Below, in pieces: positions 25,545-34,412 of a stretch of 64,000 nt of DNA. The DNA comes from Paenibacillus sp. 1781tsa1. GTDB lineage: Bacteria > Bacillota > Bacilli > Paenibacillales > Paenibacillaceae. The notes beneath the pieces were generated by a model, which saw only the letters and a program-made list of their open reading frames with translations, had not been told where the DNA came from and did no database searches. The number at the start of each line of letters is the position of its first letter. Within the stretch, counting starts at the first letter, position 1. The DNA lies in assembly GCF_024159265.1 (NCBI RefSeq), contig NZ_JAMYWY010000001.1, positions 372,001 to 436,000 on the forward strand, written 5' to 3'. Position numbers and translations under genes: made by a program.

Positions 25545-27917
25545 ATGTTAAAGCCAAGATTGACCAAGTACATGGTGATGATGCTGGTGTTGATGCTGAG
25601 TATTTCCAACGTAGGCTTGGCCGCTGCGGCAGACAAAGAACTGTCCAAAATTGTGGTTTCCAAGAATGAAATGTCGCTCGAAGTTGGTGATTCCAGTTCC
25701 GTTACAGTGACAGGTGTATATTCTGATAATACATCGGCAAACGTAACGATCAGTTCATCCTGGAGTACCAGTGATACTTCGATAGCAACTGTATATAATG
25801 GCGCAATTACAGCCAAAAAGGAAGGTACAGCGACGATTACCGCAGCTTACCAGGGTCAAAGTCAAACCGTTCAAGTAAAAGTAACGAAGAAGGTCAAAGC
25901 CCTTTCGAAAAACGTGCAAAGTCTGGATTTGCGCACGGGAGATACAAAAGAAATTATTTTGACAGCAACGTATAGTGACAATGAAACAAATAATGCAGCA
26001 GCAAGTACCGCTGAATGGTCTACAAGTGATGAGAAGGTTGCTACCGTTGTGAATGGTAAAGTAACTGGACAAAGCGCAGGTACGGCAGTTATTACTGCGA
26101 AAGTTGGCAGCCAGAGCGTGACGGTGGATGTTAACGTTGAAGTGGTTAAACGTGTAGATGTAGATAAACAGCAGGTTAACCTGTTGTTAAACAAAAGTGA
26201 AAGTGTGAAAGTGACGGCTACGTATCCAGATGGCACAACCAAAGATGTAACCGATCTGGCGGAGTGGACATCCAGCAACGAGAAAGTTGCAGACGTTCTT
26301 AAAGGCGAAATTACAGGATACTCGGCAGGTTCTGCCAAGATCACAGCCAAATACGGTACGAAGTCCGTATCCGTTGACGTGGATGTGGATCTGACTAGCA
26401 AGTTGAGTGTGGAGAAACAAAGTATTTTCTTCCGTTTGAGTGAGACAACCAAAACGGCTAATGTCGTTGTAACGGCTTCTTATCCAAACAGCAGCGATGT
26501 GAATGTAACGGATCAGGCAACATGGACATCCAGCAACGAGAAGGTTGCAACGGTGTTTAAGGGACAGATCACAGCCATTAGCGCAGGTTCAACAACGATC
26601 AAGGCAACCTATAGTGGCAAAACCGTAGAAATTGCTGTGGATGTTGATACGGCAAGATATCTGGATATCAAAGATGTAAATGACAAACTCGCTATGAGTG
26701 TTACGGGCGATAACAAGTCCAAGACATTGGTAGCCAATGCAGAGTATATTGATGGAAGCACAGAAATTGTAACTTCCAAAGCAACGTGGACTTCAAGCAA
26801 TGCGGATGTTGTATATGTATCCAACGGCGATCTGATCGCATACAAATCCGGTACTGCGACGATCACTGTAGCTTATGGCGGTAAAACAGCTAAGTTTACA
26901 GTAAATGTTGACGTTCCGGACAAGTATGAAATGGATAAGAAAAAAGCATCAGTAGCTGTTGGTGGAACGACCAATGCCAAAGTACTGGCGATTTACGGTG
27001 AGACATCCAAGGATGTATCCGAAGATGCAACCTGGAGCAGCAGCAGCGACAAAATCGCTGAGGTAGATAGCAAAGGGGTTATCACAGGTGTTGCTACAGG
27101 TAAAGCAACCATTACAGCGAAGATTGAAGGCAAAACGCTGACTCTGCCTGTTGAAGTAGGTATGGCTAGTGGACTGGAAGCAGATGTGAACTTCGTCGTA
27201 TTGTCTGCCAAAGAAACACAGAACATCCTTCTGACAGGAACGGATGAGGACGGCAACACGCTGGATGTTACATCCGAAGCAACCTGGAAATCCAGTAACG
27301 CACGTGTAGCGGATGTGAAAAAAGGCGTGATCACGGGTAACGGCAGTGGCAAAGCCAACATCACAGCAGAATACGGCTCCAAAAAAGTGACGATCCAGGT
27401 TGAAGTGGATGTCATCTCACGTATTGAAGCTTCCGAGCCGGCTCTGTCCCTGAAATCAGGCGATACAGCTGATCTGACAGTAACTGCTTTCTTGAGCGAC
27501 GGTAGCGAGCGTGATGTTACGGACAAAGCGGAGTGGAAAACCAACAGTTACAAAGTAGCTCAAGTGACCAAAGGTAAAGTCAAAGCTACAGGTTCAGGTA
27601 AAGCCAAGATCACAGCCAAATACGGCAGCAAGTCTGTCACGATTGCTGTAGATGTGGATACACTGAAATATTTGCAGACGGATAAAGTAACGTTGACCAT
27701 GAAACCTGGTGAAAAGGTAACTGTGGCGGCAACTGCAACGTATGCTGATGGCAGTGAAGCCAATGTATCCAAACCGGCTCTCTGGAAATCTTCCCGTATT
27801 GCAACAGCATCGGTGAAAGATGGCGTTATTCAGGCGAACGGTAAAGGTAAAGCGACGATTACGGTGACATTTGCAGGTGTAAAAACCAAAGTAACGGTAG
27901 TGGTTGAAGCGAAGTAA
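25545..27917 (+). CDS. Secreted protein of nine tandem bacterial Ig-like (BIG2) repeats
   Basis: A 790-residue exported protein: signal peptide (MLKPRLTKYMVMMLVLMLSI, cleavage near AAAA) then nine consecutive repeats of about 84 residues to the C-terminus. Each has the BIG2 pattern: a valine-rich strand, ADATWxSSNxxVAxV-like core (W in each repeat), xGxITGxxxGxATITAxYGxK and a VxVxVD joint. I see no SLH domain, LPXTG sorting signal or catalytic domain, so attachment is unexplained; it may be a surface spacer or matrix protein. ATG 25545 sits better behind GGGGGGA than 25542. A very strong terminator follows at 27954. Confidence 0.9.
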   Translation: MLKPRLTKYMVMMLVLMLSISNVGLAAAADKELSKIVVSKNEMSLEVGDSSSVTVTGVYSDNTSANVTISSSWSTSDTSIATVYNGAITAKKEGTATITAAYQGQSQTVQVKVTKKVKALSKNVQSLDLRTGDTKEIILTATYSDNETNNAAASTAEWSTSDEKVATVVNGKVTGQSAGTAVITAKVGSQSVTVDVNVEVVKRVDVDKQQVNLLLNKSESVKVTATYPDGTTKDVTDLAEWTSSNEKVADVLKGEITGYSAGSAKITAKYGTKSVSVDVDVDLTSKLSVEKQSIFFRLSETTKTANVVVTASYPNSSDVNVTDQATWTSSNEKVATVFKGQITAISAGSTTIKATYSGKTVEIAVDVDTARYLDIKDVNDKLAMSVTGDNKSKTLVANAEYIDGSTEIVTSKATWTSSNADVVYVSNGDLIAYKSGTATITVAYGGKTAKFTVNVDVPDKYEMDKKKASVAVGGTTNAKVLAIYGETSKDVSEDATWSSSSDKIAEVDSKGVITGVATGKATITAKIEGKTLTLPVEVGMASGLEADVNFVVLSAKETQNILLTGTDEDGNTLDVTSEATWKSSNARVADVKKGVITGNGSGKANITAEYGSKKVTIQVEVDVISRIEASEPALSLKSGDTADLTVTAFLSDGSERDVTDKAEWKTNSYKVAQVTKGKVKATGSGKAKITAKYGSKSVTIAVDVDTLKYLQTDKVTLTMKPGEKVTVAATATYADGSEANVSKPALWKSSRIATASVKDGVIQANGKGKATITVTFAGVKTKVTVVVEAK

Positions 27918-27953
27918 TTGTTTTTCCTAATGTGAGCGTGAAACGCGTAATAT

Positions 27954-27997
27954 AAAAAACGGTGACCCCAGCTTGATAGCTGGGGTCGCCGTTTTTT
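27954..27997 (+). terminator. Strong intrinsic terminator, 20-bp perfect stem
   Basis: A run AAAAAACGGTGACCCCAGCT (27954-27973) pairs fully with 27978-27997 around TGAT and ends in TTTTTT. The A/T ends make it potentially bidirectional. Confidence 0.95.
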
Positions 27998-28031
27998 GTC
28001 TATAAACTAGAATTGAAAGGGAGCATGGAGC

Positions 28032-28229
28032 GTTAACGAATCTGAGACATCTTAATCAGGGATTAGGAACGTTTGTAGAAATCTAAGGAATCTGAGACAC
28101 GCTATATCGGAAAATACAGTCTTTTATAGCGCTTTTGTCTGGTGATTTTGGTAAATAACATGTCTGATGTTCCTTACAATTTAAAAAGAGCACCTTAAGA
28201 CCAAATAAGACGTCCTCAGTTCCTTAGAA
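28032..28229. repeat. Dispersed four-arm intergenic repeat, copy A
   Basis: About 198 bp with four versions of a ~28-bp unit. Two are direct (from 28033, TTAACGAATCTGAGACATCT; from 28082, TCTAAGGAATCTGAGACACG) and two inverted (28150-28177 and 28200-28228, ending GTTCCTTAG). The arms can pair outer with outer and inner with inner. It fills most of the 287-bp gap between a terminator and the chromate transporter genes. Other copies lie at 41281, 58868 and 62460. Confidence 0.85.
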
Positions 28230-28284
28230 AATGAAAATGAAAATAGTCTTGCCATTCGCCAAATTTACTCACTATGTTCTATAA

Positions 28285-28830
28285 CTACATCGTGTGAGAC
28301 AGTACCAGTGCACCATAGGCAAAAGCGATAACGATTAGAATGGCTGGATGTAGCTTGGTCTTGGTCATGACCCAGAGCGAGATACCTGCAATGATCAACG
28401 TCTGCCAGATGCCGATGGAATCAGTGGATAGCTGCCCGAATTCCCATGTAAGCAGAATCATGAGTACAGCGATGACAGGCTGCACGAGTAGGGTCATGCC
28501 TTTGACTTTCGGTGACGTGCGATGTTTGTTCAACAGACGAAGTAATATAATTAGTGCGGTTGCGGAAGGCACGATTGTAGCAAAACTTGCAATAAGTGCC
28601 CCAAACCAGCCTGCCACGTGATACCCGACAAATGCAGCAATTTTGGTTGCAATCGGACCGGGAAGGGCGTTACCAATCGCCAGTACATCCCCGAATTGCT
28701 CTGTGGTCATCCATTGATAATGGTTCACAATCTCTTCCTGCATAAGCGGAATGGAAGCTGGACCGCCCCCATATCCCAAGATGTTGGCTACGAAAAATCC
28801 CCAAAATAATTCCCACCATGTCTGGAGCAT
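28285..28830 (-). CDS. Chromate transporter (CHR) family half-protein, second subunit
   Basis: A 181-residue membrane protein with about five or six spans, carrying the CHR motifs FFVANILGYGGGPASIPL (~12-29) and AIGNALPGPIATKIA (~52-66). Short-chain CHR proteins work as pairs encoded by tandem genes and export chromate, probably by proton antiport. It starts 3 bp after the stop of the upstream CHR gene (28833-29420) behind GGGGGTG, so the two are coupled. Lrp-type regulator upstream. Confidence 0.92.
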   Translation of the reverse strand: MLQTWWELFWGFFVANILGYGGGPASIPLMQEEIVNHYQWMTTEQFGDVLAIGNALPGPIATKIAAFVGYHVAGWFGALIASFATIVPSATALIILLRLLNKHRTSPKVKGMTLLVQPVIAVLMILLTWEFGQLSTDSIGIWQTLIIAGISLWVMTKTKLHPAILIVIAFAYGALVLSHTM

Positions 28831-28832
28831 CC

Positions 28833-29420
28833 TTAGGACACCCCCTTATCGGAGTTGCCTTTGGATTTGAAGCGCTGGACCAGTTCCAGATGGAAGACAC
28901 CATATCCAAGGAAAACGGCGATTACAATCCCCGGATGGATATCGAGCAGCTGCAACAGTACAAAGGCAATTACGCCGAATAGGGCGGCAAAAACTTTGCC
29001 GAGTCCCTTCCAGGCTTTCATGGCAAATTCATAAGCCATCATGCCCAGCATGACAAAAATGACCGGCCGCACGGCGGCTACCATACCTGCTACCACTTTC
29101 GACTCGCGTAGCGCGTACATGGAACCGAGCAGAGCAATAATGGCGATACTTGTCGGTAAAATATGAGCGAGTACGGACACAATCGCGCCCAGTACACCTT
29201 TGGTTTTATAACCGAGATATGCGGCCATCTTGGTCGCGATGGGACCCGGCAAGGCGTTGGCGATAGCCAAAATCTCGCCGAACTCCTCATCACTGACCCA
29301 TTTATAACGCGTAACGGCTTCATAACGGATTAACGGAATAACCGAAGGGCCACCGCCATATCCGAGAATTCCGGTCCGTACCATTCCGATGACGAGACCG
29401 TTGTAATCTTTCCAACCCAT
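28833..29420 (-). CDS. Chromate transporter (CHR) family half-protein, first subunit
   Basis: A 195-residue membrane protein with the CHR signature RTGILGYGGGPSVIPLIRYE (~15-34) and AIANALPGPIATKMAAYLGY (~51-70), homologous along its length to the following gene, as expected for the two halves of an antiparallel pair. It begins 12 bp after the Lrp-family gene behind GAGGAAATC, forming a three-gene operon. Confidence 0.92.
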   Translation of the reverse strand: MGWKDYNGLVIGMVRTGILGYGGGPSVIPLIRYEAVTRYKWVSDEEFGEILAIANALPGPIATKMAAYLGYKTKGVLGAIVSVLAHILPTSIAIIALLGSMYALRESKVVAGMVAAVRPVIFVMLGMMAYEFAMKAWKGLGKVFAALFGVIAFVLLQLLDIHPGIVIAVFLGYGVFHLELVQRFKSKGNSDKGVS

Positions 29421-29432
29421 GCTGATTTCCTC

Positions 29433-29927
29433 CTAGAGTCTCATGCCCATCCGGCTTTTATAACGTTTCAACAATAGCTGTGATTCCACTTTGACGATAC
29501 CTGGCATCTTATAGAGCTTCTCCAGCAAGAACTGCTCCATCTCTTCCATATCCGCAAAAATACCGTGCATGTGCAGAGTACTCGGGCCTGTCATATGATA
29601 AAGGCTGGTGACGGCGGGCTCTTCGTCCAGTTTCTCAGCGACTTCATCCAGGAAGGGCGGTTCGACATCGACATTAAAAAAGGCCGAGACCTGAAGCCCA
29701 ACCTTGCCAGGGTTGATCACCACGGTGAAACGTTCGATGATTCCTTTTTCGGATAACGCATTAATGCGCGCCTGAACAGCTACACGCGACAATCCAATCT
29801 GTGTACCCAGGTCCGTGTAGGATATCCGGCTGTTCTTGTGAAGCGCGGCGATGATTTTGCGATCCATCTCGTCGAGATTGTACATTTGTGGAATTTCTCC
29901 TCCTTTGGAGGAGCGTTTCTCTGACAT
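29433..29927 (-). CDS. Lrp/AsnC-family transcriptional regulator
   Basis: A 164-residue regulator: N-terminal winged HTH ([20 protein letters not shown] through [15 protein letters not shown], about residues 18-65) and C-terminal RAM/AsnC ligand-binding domain (~85-150). ATG 29927 is preferred to 29936 because AAAGG lies nine bases before it. It is first in an operon with the two CHR transporter genes and probably controls them; Lrp-like regulators with chromate transporters are a recurrent arrangement. The effector is unknown. Confidence 0.9.
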   Translation of the reverse strand: MSEKRSSKGGEIPQMYNLDEMDRKIIAALHKNSRISYTDLGTQIGLSRVAVQARINALSEKGIIERFTVVINPGKVGLQVSAFFNVDVEPPFLDEVAEKLDEEPAVTSLYHMTGPSTLHMHGIFADMEEMEQFLLEKLYKMPGIVKVESQLLLKRYKSRMGMRL

Positions 29928-29979
29928 GTTGACCATCCTTTTCTTTCGCTATATGAAATGAACAATGGAATTTTACTAA

Positions 29980-29996
29980 ACATACAATGTGTATGT
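29980..29996. promoter_or_regulatory. Candidate Lrp operator upstream of the lrp-chr operon
   Basis: ACATAC-AATGT-GTATGT is an inverted repeat about 53 bp upstream of the regulator's start codon, a position suited to autoregulation. The remaining bases up to 30197 contain no signal I can name. Confidence 0.4.
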
Positions 29997-30197
29997 GGCA
30001 TTCATAGTTTAATGACGAATCGTAATTGGAGTCAATCTATTTATCATGATTATTGAAATTAACCGATTTTGAGCCTTCATTTTGTCATTTCGACCAATCG
30101 GAAATAAAAAGACCACTCGCACAGTCCAATAGCGAGCAGCCGTTAAATAATAGATAAGCTGGAGTGAAGCGCAAAGTGTGATACGAAGCATGTCCGG

Positions 30198-31313
30198 TTA
30201 TGCTCGGGCTGTCTTGGGCAGTAAAAGGGTAACGGTAGTCCCTTCGCCAGGCTCGGAAGAAACTCTCAACGTTCCTCCTGCACCACGGGCACGCTCTTCC
30301 ATACTGAACAATCCAACGCCATTGCCAGCAGTTGCTTCGCTGAATCCGGCACCCTGGTCTTCAATAATAACCATCGTCATGTCCTCAGCGTCTTCTATAG
30401 TAACACGTGCCTCGGCAACATCGGCATACTTCGCGACATTGGTTAAGGCTTCCTGAATAATCCGGTAGATGGCTATCTCCCGGTTCATCTCCAGACGTTT
30501 GCGCAAATTACATTCCAGATCAACTTCGATCCCGTAGTGACGGGTGTAATTCTCGATATACGTACGAATCGCCGGAACAACACCCAGGTCATCCAGAACG
30601 GACGGTCTCAGCTCCCATGCCATACCACGTACATCTTCCATAATACCCGTGACCTGCTTACGAAGTGATTCAACCCCGGGTTGAGGCTGGTCTGCCAGCA
30701 GTCGGTCCATCTGAATCACCAGAGAGAAGAGACTCTGTCCAATCCCGTCATGCAGTTCACGCGAGATTCGGCGTCGTTCCTCTTCCTGAATATTCATGAC
30801 CTGGGACATCATCTTCTGCAATTCGGCTTCAACGGATTTTAGCTTGGTGACCTCACTACGTACAGCCAGGTATTGATATGGCTCGCCGTCGTTATCAAGG
30901 AAAGGCACAATGGTGGTGTTGACCCAATAATGACTGCCATCTCTGGCACGATTGCGAATTTCCCCGTTCCATACCTTACCTGAGGATATCGTCTCCCACA
31001 GGTTTTTCATAAAGCTTTTGCCATGGTATCCGGAATTAATGATTCGATGATCCTTACCGATCAGTTCCTCGCGCTCATACTGTGAGATTTCACAGAATTT
31101 ATCATTCACATATTGGATTTTCCCTTTGCGGTCTGTGAGAGCAACAATGGAGGACTCATCCAGAGCAAATTTCAAATCACTCAATTGATGCAGGGAACCT
31201 TTCAACCTGCTGCGAAATTCATTATCCGTAATGTGATTATCGATTTCGTTCAGCAAGAGGCGTACGGGCTGGTCTGCGAGTCCACTTAGTCTGTTCTTGC
31301 GTGCACTACTCAA
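30198..31313 (-). CDS. nreB: PAS-domain sensor histidine kinase of NarL/NreB type
   Basis: A 371-residue cytosolic kinase: a short helical N-terminus, PAS domain (~45-150, with GKDHRIINSGYHGKSFMKNL), HisKA_3 dimerisation helix with the phosphorylated His188 (RISRELHDGIGQSLFS) and an HATPase domain (QEALTNVAKYA and GVGLFSMEERA) to the end. No membrane span. It overlaps the response-regulator gene by 8 bp. Layout matches NreB, the oxygen-sensing partner of NreC, but NreB's PAS domain carries four cysteines for an Fe-S cluster and here the whole protein has only two (Cys74, Cys268). Oxygen sensing by that route is therefore unlikely. Confidence 0.8.
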   Translation of the reverse strand: MSSARKNRLSGLADQPVRLLLNEIDNHITDNEFRSRLKGSLHQLSDLKFALDESSIVALTDRKGKIQYVNDKFCEISQYEREELIGKDHRIINSGYHGKSFMKNLWETISSGKVWNGEIRNRARDGSHYWVNTTIVPFLDNDGEPYQYLAVRSEVTKLKSVEAELQKMMSQVMNIQEEERRRISRELHDGIGQSLFSLVIQMDRLLADQPQPGVESLRKQVTGIMEDVRGMAWELRPSVLDDLGVVPAIRTYIENYTRHYGIEVDLECNLRKRLEMNREIAIYRIIQEALTNVAKYADVAEARVTIEDAEDMTMVIIEDQGAGFSEATAGNGVGLFSMEERARGAGGTLRVSSEPGEGTTVTLLLPKTARA

Positions 31314-31956
31314 AGTTCAGCAACCCCTTTTTCATGGCGAACTTCACCAGTTCCGGGCGTGTACGCAGGCCAAGTTTCTCCATCAGATTGCTTTTGTGGG
31401 ATTCGACCGTTTTGACACTGATGATCAGATGTTCGGCAATTTCCTTGTTGGCATAACCTTTGGCAATCCAGGACAAAATCTCTTTCTCCCGCTCGGATAA
31501 CGTGTCATACGGTCCGGCGTTTTCCTGTTTGGCTTTGTCCAGATATTCACTCATCAGCCGCTTGGTCGCACTGGGGTACAGATAGGCGCTACCCTCTGCT
31601 ACGGAACGAATTGCGGCAAGCAATTCTTCATGCGGCGCACTTTTGAGAATATATCCGGATGCTCCCGCATGGATGGCGCGGAACAGATATTCTTCATCGT
31701 CATGCATGGTTAGTATCAAAATGGAGACATCTGGCATCAATTTCTTCAATTCAGCCGTAGCGGTTAGACCGTCTTTGCCTGGCGGCATGCTAAAATCCAT
31801 CAAGACCACATCTGGTTTCAACTCTTGAGCCTTGGCAATGGCTTCATCGCCATCTGCGGCATCTCCAACGATATGTATATCATTCTTTCCTTCAAGTAAG
31901 GCGATCAGCCCGGAACGCACGACAACATGGTCGTCTACCACTAATAGTTGAATCAC
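31306..31956 (-). CDS. nreC: NarL/LuxR-type response regulator, NreC-like
   Basis: A 216-residue regulator: receiver domain with DD at 8-9, phosphorylated Asp54 (VVLMDFSMPPG) and Lys near 105, then a LuxR-type helix-turn-helix (LSEREKEILSWIAKGYANKE, VKTVESHKSNLMEKLGL). The C-terminal RTRPELVKFAMKKGLL resembles NreC of staphylococci, which activates nitrate and nitrite reductase genes. It precedes and overlaps the kinase gene, so both are coproduced. Targets are not in this window. Confidence 0.85.
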   Translation of the reverse strand: MIQLLVVDDHVVVRSGLIALLEGKNDIHIVGDAADGDEAIAKAQELKPDVVLMDFSMPPGKDGLTATAELKKLMPDVSILILTMHDDEEYLFRAIHAGASGYILKSAPHEELLAAIRSVAEGSAYLYPSATKRLMSEYLDKAKQENAGPYDTLSEREKEILSWIAKGYANKEIAEHLIISVKTVESHKSNLMEKLGLRTRPELVKFAMKKGLLNFE

Positions 31957-32001
31957 ATGATTTCCCCCTGTCCGCTTCCTCAGTTCTATCTATATCATAA
32001 C

Positions 32002-32042
32002 AAAAAGAAGCGGCTCAGAGGTTAATTCTCTGAATCGCTTCT
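32002..32042 (-). terminator. Terminator of the GAF-protein gene (minus strand)
   Basis: GAAGCG...CAGAG pairs with CTCTG...CGCTTC (32007-32042) with a small internal loop; on the minus strand it ends in TTTTTG. It separates the GAF gene from the regulator-kinase operon. Confidence 0.75.
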
Positions 32043-32060
32043 CGCGCTACTCCAAACTTT

Positions 32061-32492
32061 CTATCCAAACACCTTCGGCTGAAGATGTAGAGCGACTTGC
32101 TCCGTCTGTCGGACCATGTTTGGTGAAAAGGTGCAGGGCAGTCTGCTGCCAACGAGCAGCACGGCGCCAGGCACGCTTCCTTCCTGGAATACAGGTACCG
32201 CTATAGCACTTACCAGCCGCTCAGCAAGCATTAACGGGCAACGACCGGGTGTATGCTCCCCGGAGGATTGTGCATCAGATCGGGCTGTGCGTCCAGTCCG
32301 AAGGGCGGTGCCCACCAGATCTTGTCCGGGGCGCATTTCCATGCGTTTCACCCGTTCATTACTAGCCCCAGAGGTATACTTCCAGCGTAGCATCGTCCCG
32401 TTCAGACAGGCAAGTCCACAGAAGTCGCTGGATGTGTTCAGGCGCAGGCCGTCGATCATCTCCTGAATGCCAGATGGCAGTTCATCATGCAT
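32061..32492 (-). CDS. nreA: GAF-domain protein, NreA-like nitrate receptor
   Basis: A 143-residue single GAF domain. The core LRWKYTSGASNERVKRMEMR followed by PGQ, then the TGR turn, PLMLAERLVSAIAVPVF and GAVLLVGSR resembles NreA, which binds nitrate and modulates the NreB kinase. Its place beside an NreB/NreC-like pair and a divergent fnr gene supports that role. It has its own terminator and lies just upstream of the regulator genes rather than inside their operon. It could instead be a generic GAF signalling protein. Confidence 0.72.
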   Translation of the reverse strand: MHDELPSGIQEMIDGLRLNTSSDFCGLACLNGTMLRWKYTSGASNERVKRMEMRPGQDLVGTALRTGRTARSDAQSSGEHTPGRCPLMLAERLVSAIAVPVFQEGSVPGAVLLVGSRLPCTFSPNMVRQTEQVALHLQPKVFG

Positions 32493-32583
32493 GAGAGGAC
32501 ACTTCCTTTTTTCGGATTATAACGTACGTAACGTGTAATTATTATCATTAACCTTTGAACAGGATTCATCTTAAAGTAAGGGT

Positions 32584-32629
32584 ATTACAATGTTAATTCT
32601 ATTGTAGACCCTTTCTCGTACATTGTAAT
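32584..32629. promoter_or_regulatory. Spaced inverted repeat upstream of the nreA-like gene
   Basis: ATTACAATGT (32584-32593) and ACATTGTAAT (32620-32629) are perfect 10-bp inverted arms separated by 26 bp, with another ATTGTA between them. This arrangement suggests a dimeric or looping regulator; the cognate protein is unknown. Confidence 0.45.
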
Positions 32630-32745
32630 TCAGGGAAAACCCCTATTTCCGTTTCATAATCTACTGAACCTGGGCAGTGGAGGACTCCTGAAACAGGTAC
32701 ACCAAGGGATTGGAGGAATGCGAAGGATGAGGCATATCGGTGAAA

Positions 32746-32761
32746 TGTGACTTTTCTCACA
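32746..32761. promoter_or_regulatory. Perfect Fnr box (TGTGA-N6-TCACA)
   Basis: TGTGACTTTTCTCACA fits the Fnr/Crp consensus exactly. It lies between the nreA-like gene and fnr, about 175 bp upstream of the chosen fnr start, so it could mediate Fnr autoregulation. A TATGAT at 32829-32834 is a possible -10 box. Within 32493-32935 I see only this, the spaced repeat at 32584 and these promoter-like bases. Confidence 0.75.
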
Positions 32762-32935
32762 GCAAATTCAGGGAGTTTCTCGTTAAGGATCAGGTAATCC
32801 CCCGATAACCATGGCGCTCCTTTCGCGGTATGATGGATACATAAGGAATCACCGAGGGGGACGAAGGTTATGGGTACAGTATTTGTAGAGAGAACAACCC
32901 AAAGAACAGCGCAGAAACAAACGGAGGCGGGCAAA

Positions 32936-33646
32936 ATGACACGAGAAACAGGCGGAATCCTTTCGTTTGTGACATCTGAGCAATGGGACCTGATTGAAGC
33001 AAAAATGCAACCCAAACGGGTGAAGTCGGGGTATAGTCTCTTTCTCGAAGGCGATGAAGCCGGATATCTGTACTACATTCGTTCGGGACGAGTGAAAATG
33101 ACCAAGTCGACGGAGGATGGCAAGGAAATTATTTTATCCATTCAGCAAAGCGGCGATCTCATCGGTGAATTCGGCGGCATCGGTGGATTGAATCATAGCT
33201 ACAGTGCAGAGATGGCAGAAAAAGGGGAACTGGCCATTATCTCGCTTAGCGATCTGGAAAGTATACTCAGTAACCATGGCGACCTTGCCTTGAAGTTCTT
33301 GCAATGGATGGCATTGTCACAGCGGATCACCCAGTCGAGATTCCGTGATCTGCTGCTCTATGGCAAGGCGGGTGCGCTCGCTTCGACACTGATCCGTGCC
33401 AGCAATTCGTATGGCAGGGTTACGCCGGATGGTATTGTGCTCGACATGAAGCTGAACCATACCGATCTTGCCGAGATGATCGGAGCAACCCGGGAGAGCG
33501 TAACGCGGATGCTTGGGGCATGGAAGGAGCAAGGTACGCTGGATATGATGGACGGCAAACTGATGATTCGGGATCTGGCAGCACTGCGCTGCATGTGCGG
33601 ATGTCCCACATTTCCAAGCTGCCCGGTAGAGCTGTGCCGACTGTAA
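32936..33646 (+). CDS. fnr: Crp/Fnr-family regulator with C-terminal cysteine cluster (Fnr)
   Basis: A 236-residue regulator: cyclic-nucleotide-like sensor fold (~10-125), dimerisation helix, then winged HTH (LNHTDLAEMIGATRESVTRM near 178-197). The C-terminus CMCGCPTFPSCPVELCRL carries five cysteines, as in Bacillus Fnr, where C-terminal cysteines hold an oxygen-labile [4Fe-4S] cluster needed for anaerobic DNA binding. Start 32936 (GGAGG eight bases upstream) gives the size of Bacillus Fnr; the frame extends to an ATG at 32870. An exact Fnr box lies upstream. Confidence 0.88.
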   Translation: MTRETGGILSFVTSEQWDLIEAKMQPKRVKSGYSLFLEGDEAGYLYYIRSGRVKMTKSTEDGKEIILSIQQSGDLIGEFGGIGGLNHSYSAEMAEKGELAIISLSDLESILSNHGDLALKFLQWMALSQRITQSRFRDLLLYGKAGALASTLIRASNSYGRVTPDGIVLDMKLNHTDLAEMIGATRESVTRMLGAWKEQGTLDMMDGKLMIRDLAALRCMCGCPTFPSCPVELCRL

Positions 33647-33709
33647 ATTAGTTTGTTCAGAGGCTTCACCTCCATTGGCGATTGGGGTCGTTACGGAGAA
33701 AAAGAAAAG

Positions 33710-33743
33710 AAAAGCTGGCGTCCCATATGGGAGTCAGCTTTTT
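33710..33743. terminator. Bidirectional terminator between fnr and the acetyltransferase gene
   Basis: AAAAGCTG...TCCC (33710-33724) pairs with GGGA...CAGCTTTT (33729-33741), with A and T runs on both sides. Its right arm overlaps the stop codon of the convergent acetyltransferase gene. Confidence 0.85.
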
Positions 33744-34288
33744 GAGTTTCCGTGAAATTGTTCATATGCATATTCCTTTGCAAGAATCGAATATAGATAC
33801 GAGTCATGATATTCCCCTTTGTAAAACCAATGCTCTCGCATCAGACCTTCACGCTGCATACCAATCTTCTGCATAACGTTCTCTGAAGCCTTGTTGTTCG
33901 GGCGGCATTTCGCATAAATTCGGTGTATGCCAAGTGTATTGAAGCCAAAGCCAAGCATGGCTCGGGCTGCTTCGGCAGCATAACCTTTTCCCTGATAAAA
34001 GGGATTGAGCACATAACCGATCTCAGCGTTCGTGTTTTCGATGTGAAGGCCAACACCACCGATCAGAATGCCCTCCTTTTTCAAACATATTGCCAGCTCA
34101 TAACCTTCTCGTGGGTGTGTCTGCTGCATGTCCAACACAAACTGCACGTATTCTCGTGTATCCTCTTCGGTATTCGGCCCCCATGCGGTGTGCTGAGTAA
34201 CTTCTGTCATGGATGTGTAGTTATGTATACTCTCCCAGTCTGTCTCCAGAATATCCCTGATGATGAGTCGTTCGGTCTCGAGTTGCAT
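33734..34288 (-). CDS. GNAT-family N-acetyltransferase (RimJ/RimL type)
   Basis: A 184-residue acetyltransferase: N-terminal LETERLIIRDILETDWESI, the acetyl-CoA binding loop in PFYQGKGYAAEAARAML (~97-113) and the late motif NNKASENVMQKIGMQREGLM (~130-149), all standard for RimJ/RimL-like GNAT proteins acting on protein N-termini or small amines. The substrate cannot be inferred. Its ATG follows GAAGGAGTG. Single gene. Confidence 0.9.
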   Translation of the reverse strand: MQLETERLIIRDILETDWESIHNYTSMTEVTQHTAWGPNTEEDTREYVQFVLDMQQTHPREGYELAICLKKEGILIGGVGLHIENTNAEIGYVLNPFYQGKGYAAEAARAMLGFGFNTLGIHRIYAKCRPNNKASENVMQKIGMQREGLMREHWFYKGEYHDSYLYSILAKEYAYEQFHGNSKS

Positions 34289-34412
34289 CGTTGTTCACTC
34301 CTTCACGTTTGAATATCTTTACTGTACATTGTACAACAAAAATAGCCCATAACAGATTCAACGAATGAATCGGTCATGAGCCATAATGTAGATCTATGAT
34401 GTATGTCGAATG

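Noticed and set aside
25700..27900. Periodic repeats considered as a CRISPR-like array.
   Set aside because: The repeats are protein-level (84-aa BIG2 domains) in one open reading frame and diverge at DNA level.
28032..28229. Repeat copies considered as ordinary rho-independent terminators.
   Set aside because: They lack T runs, span about 197 bp with four arms, and separate strong terminators lie next to copies A, B and D.
28285..29420. Two adjacent chromate transporter genes considered as a frameshifted single gene.
   Set aside because: Each has its own start with ribosome site and a complete CHR domain; paired short-chain CHR proteins are a known arrangement.
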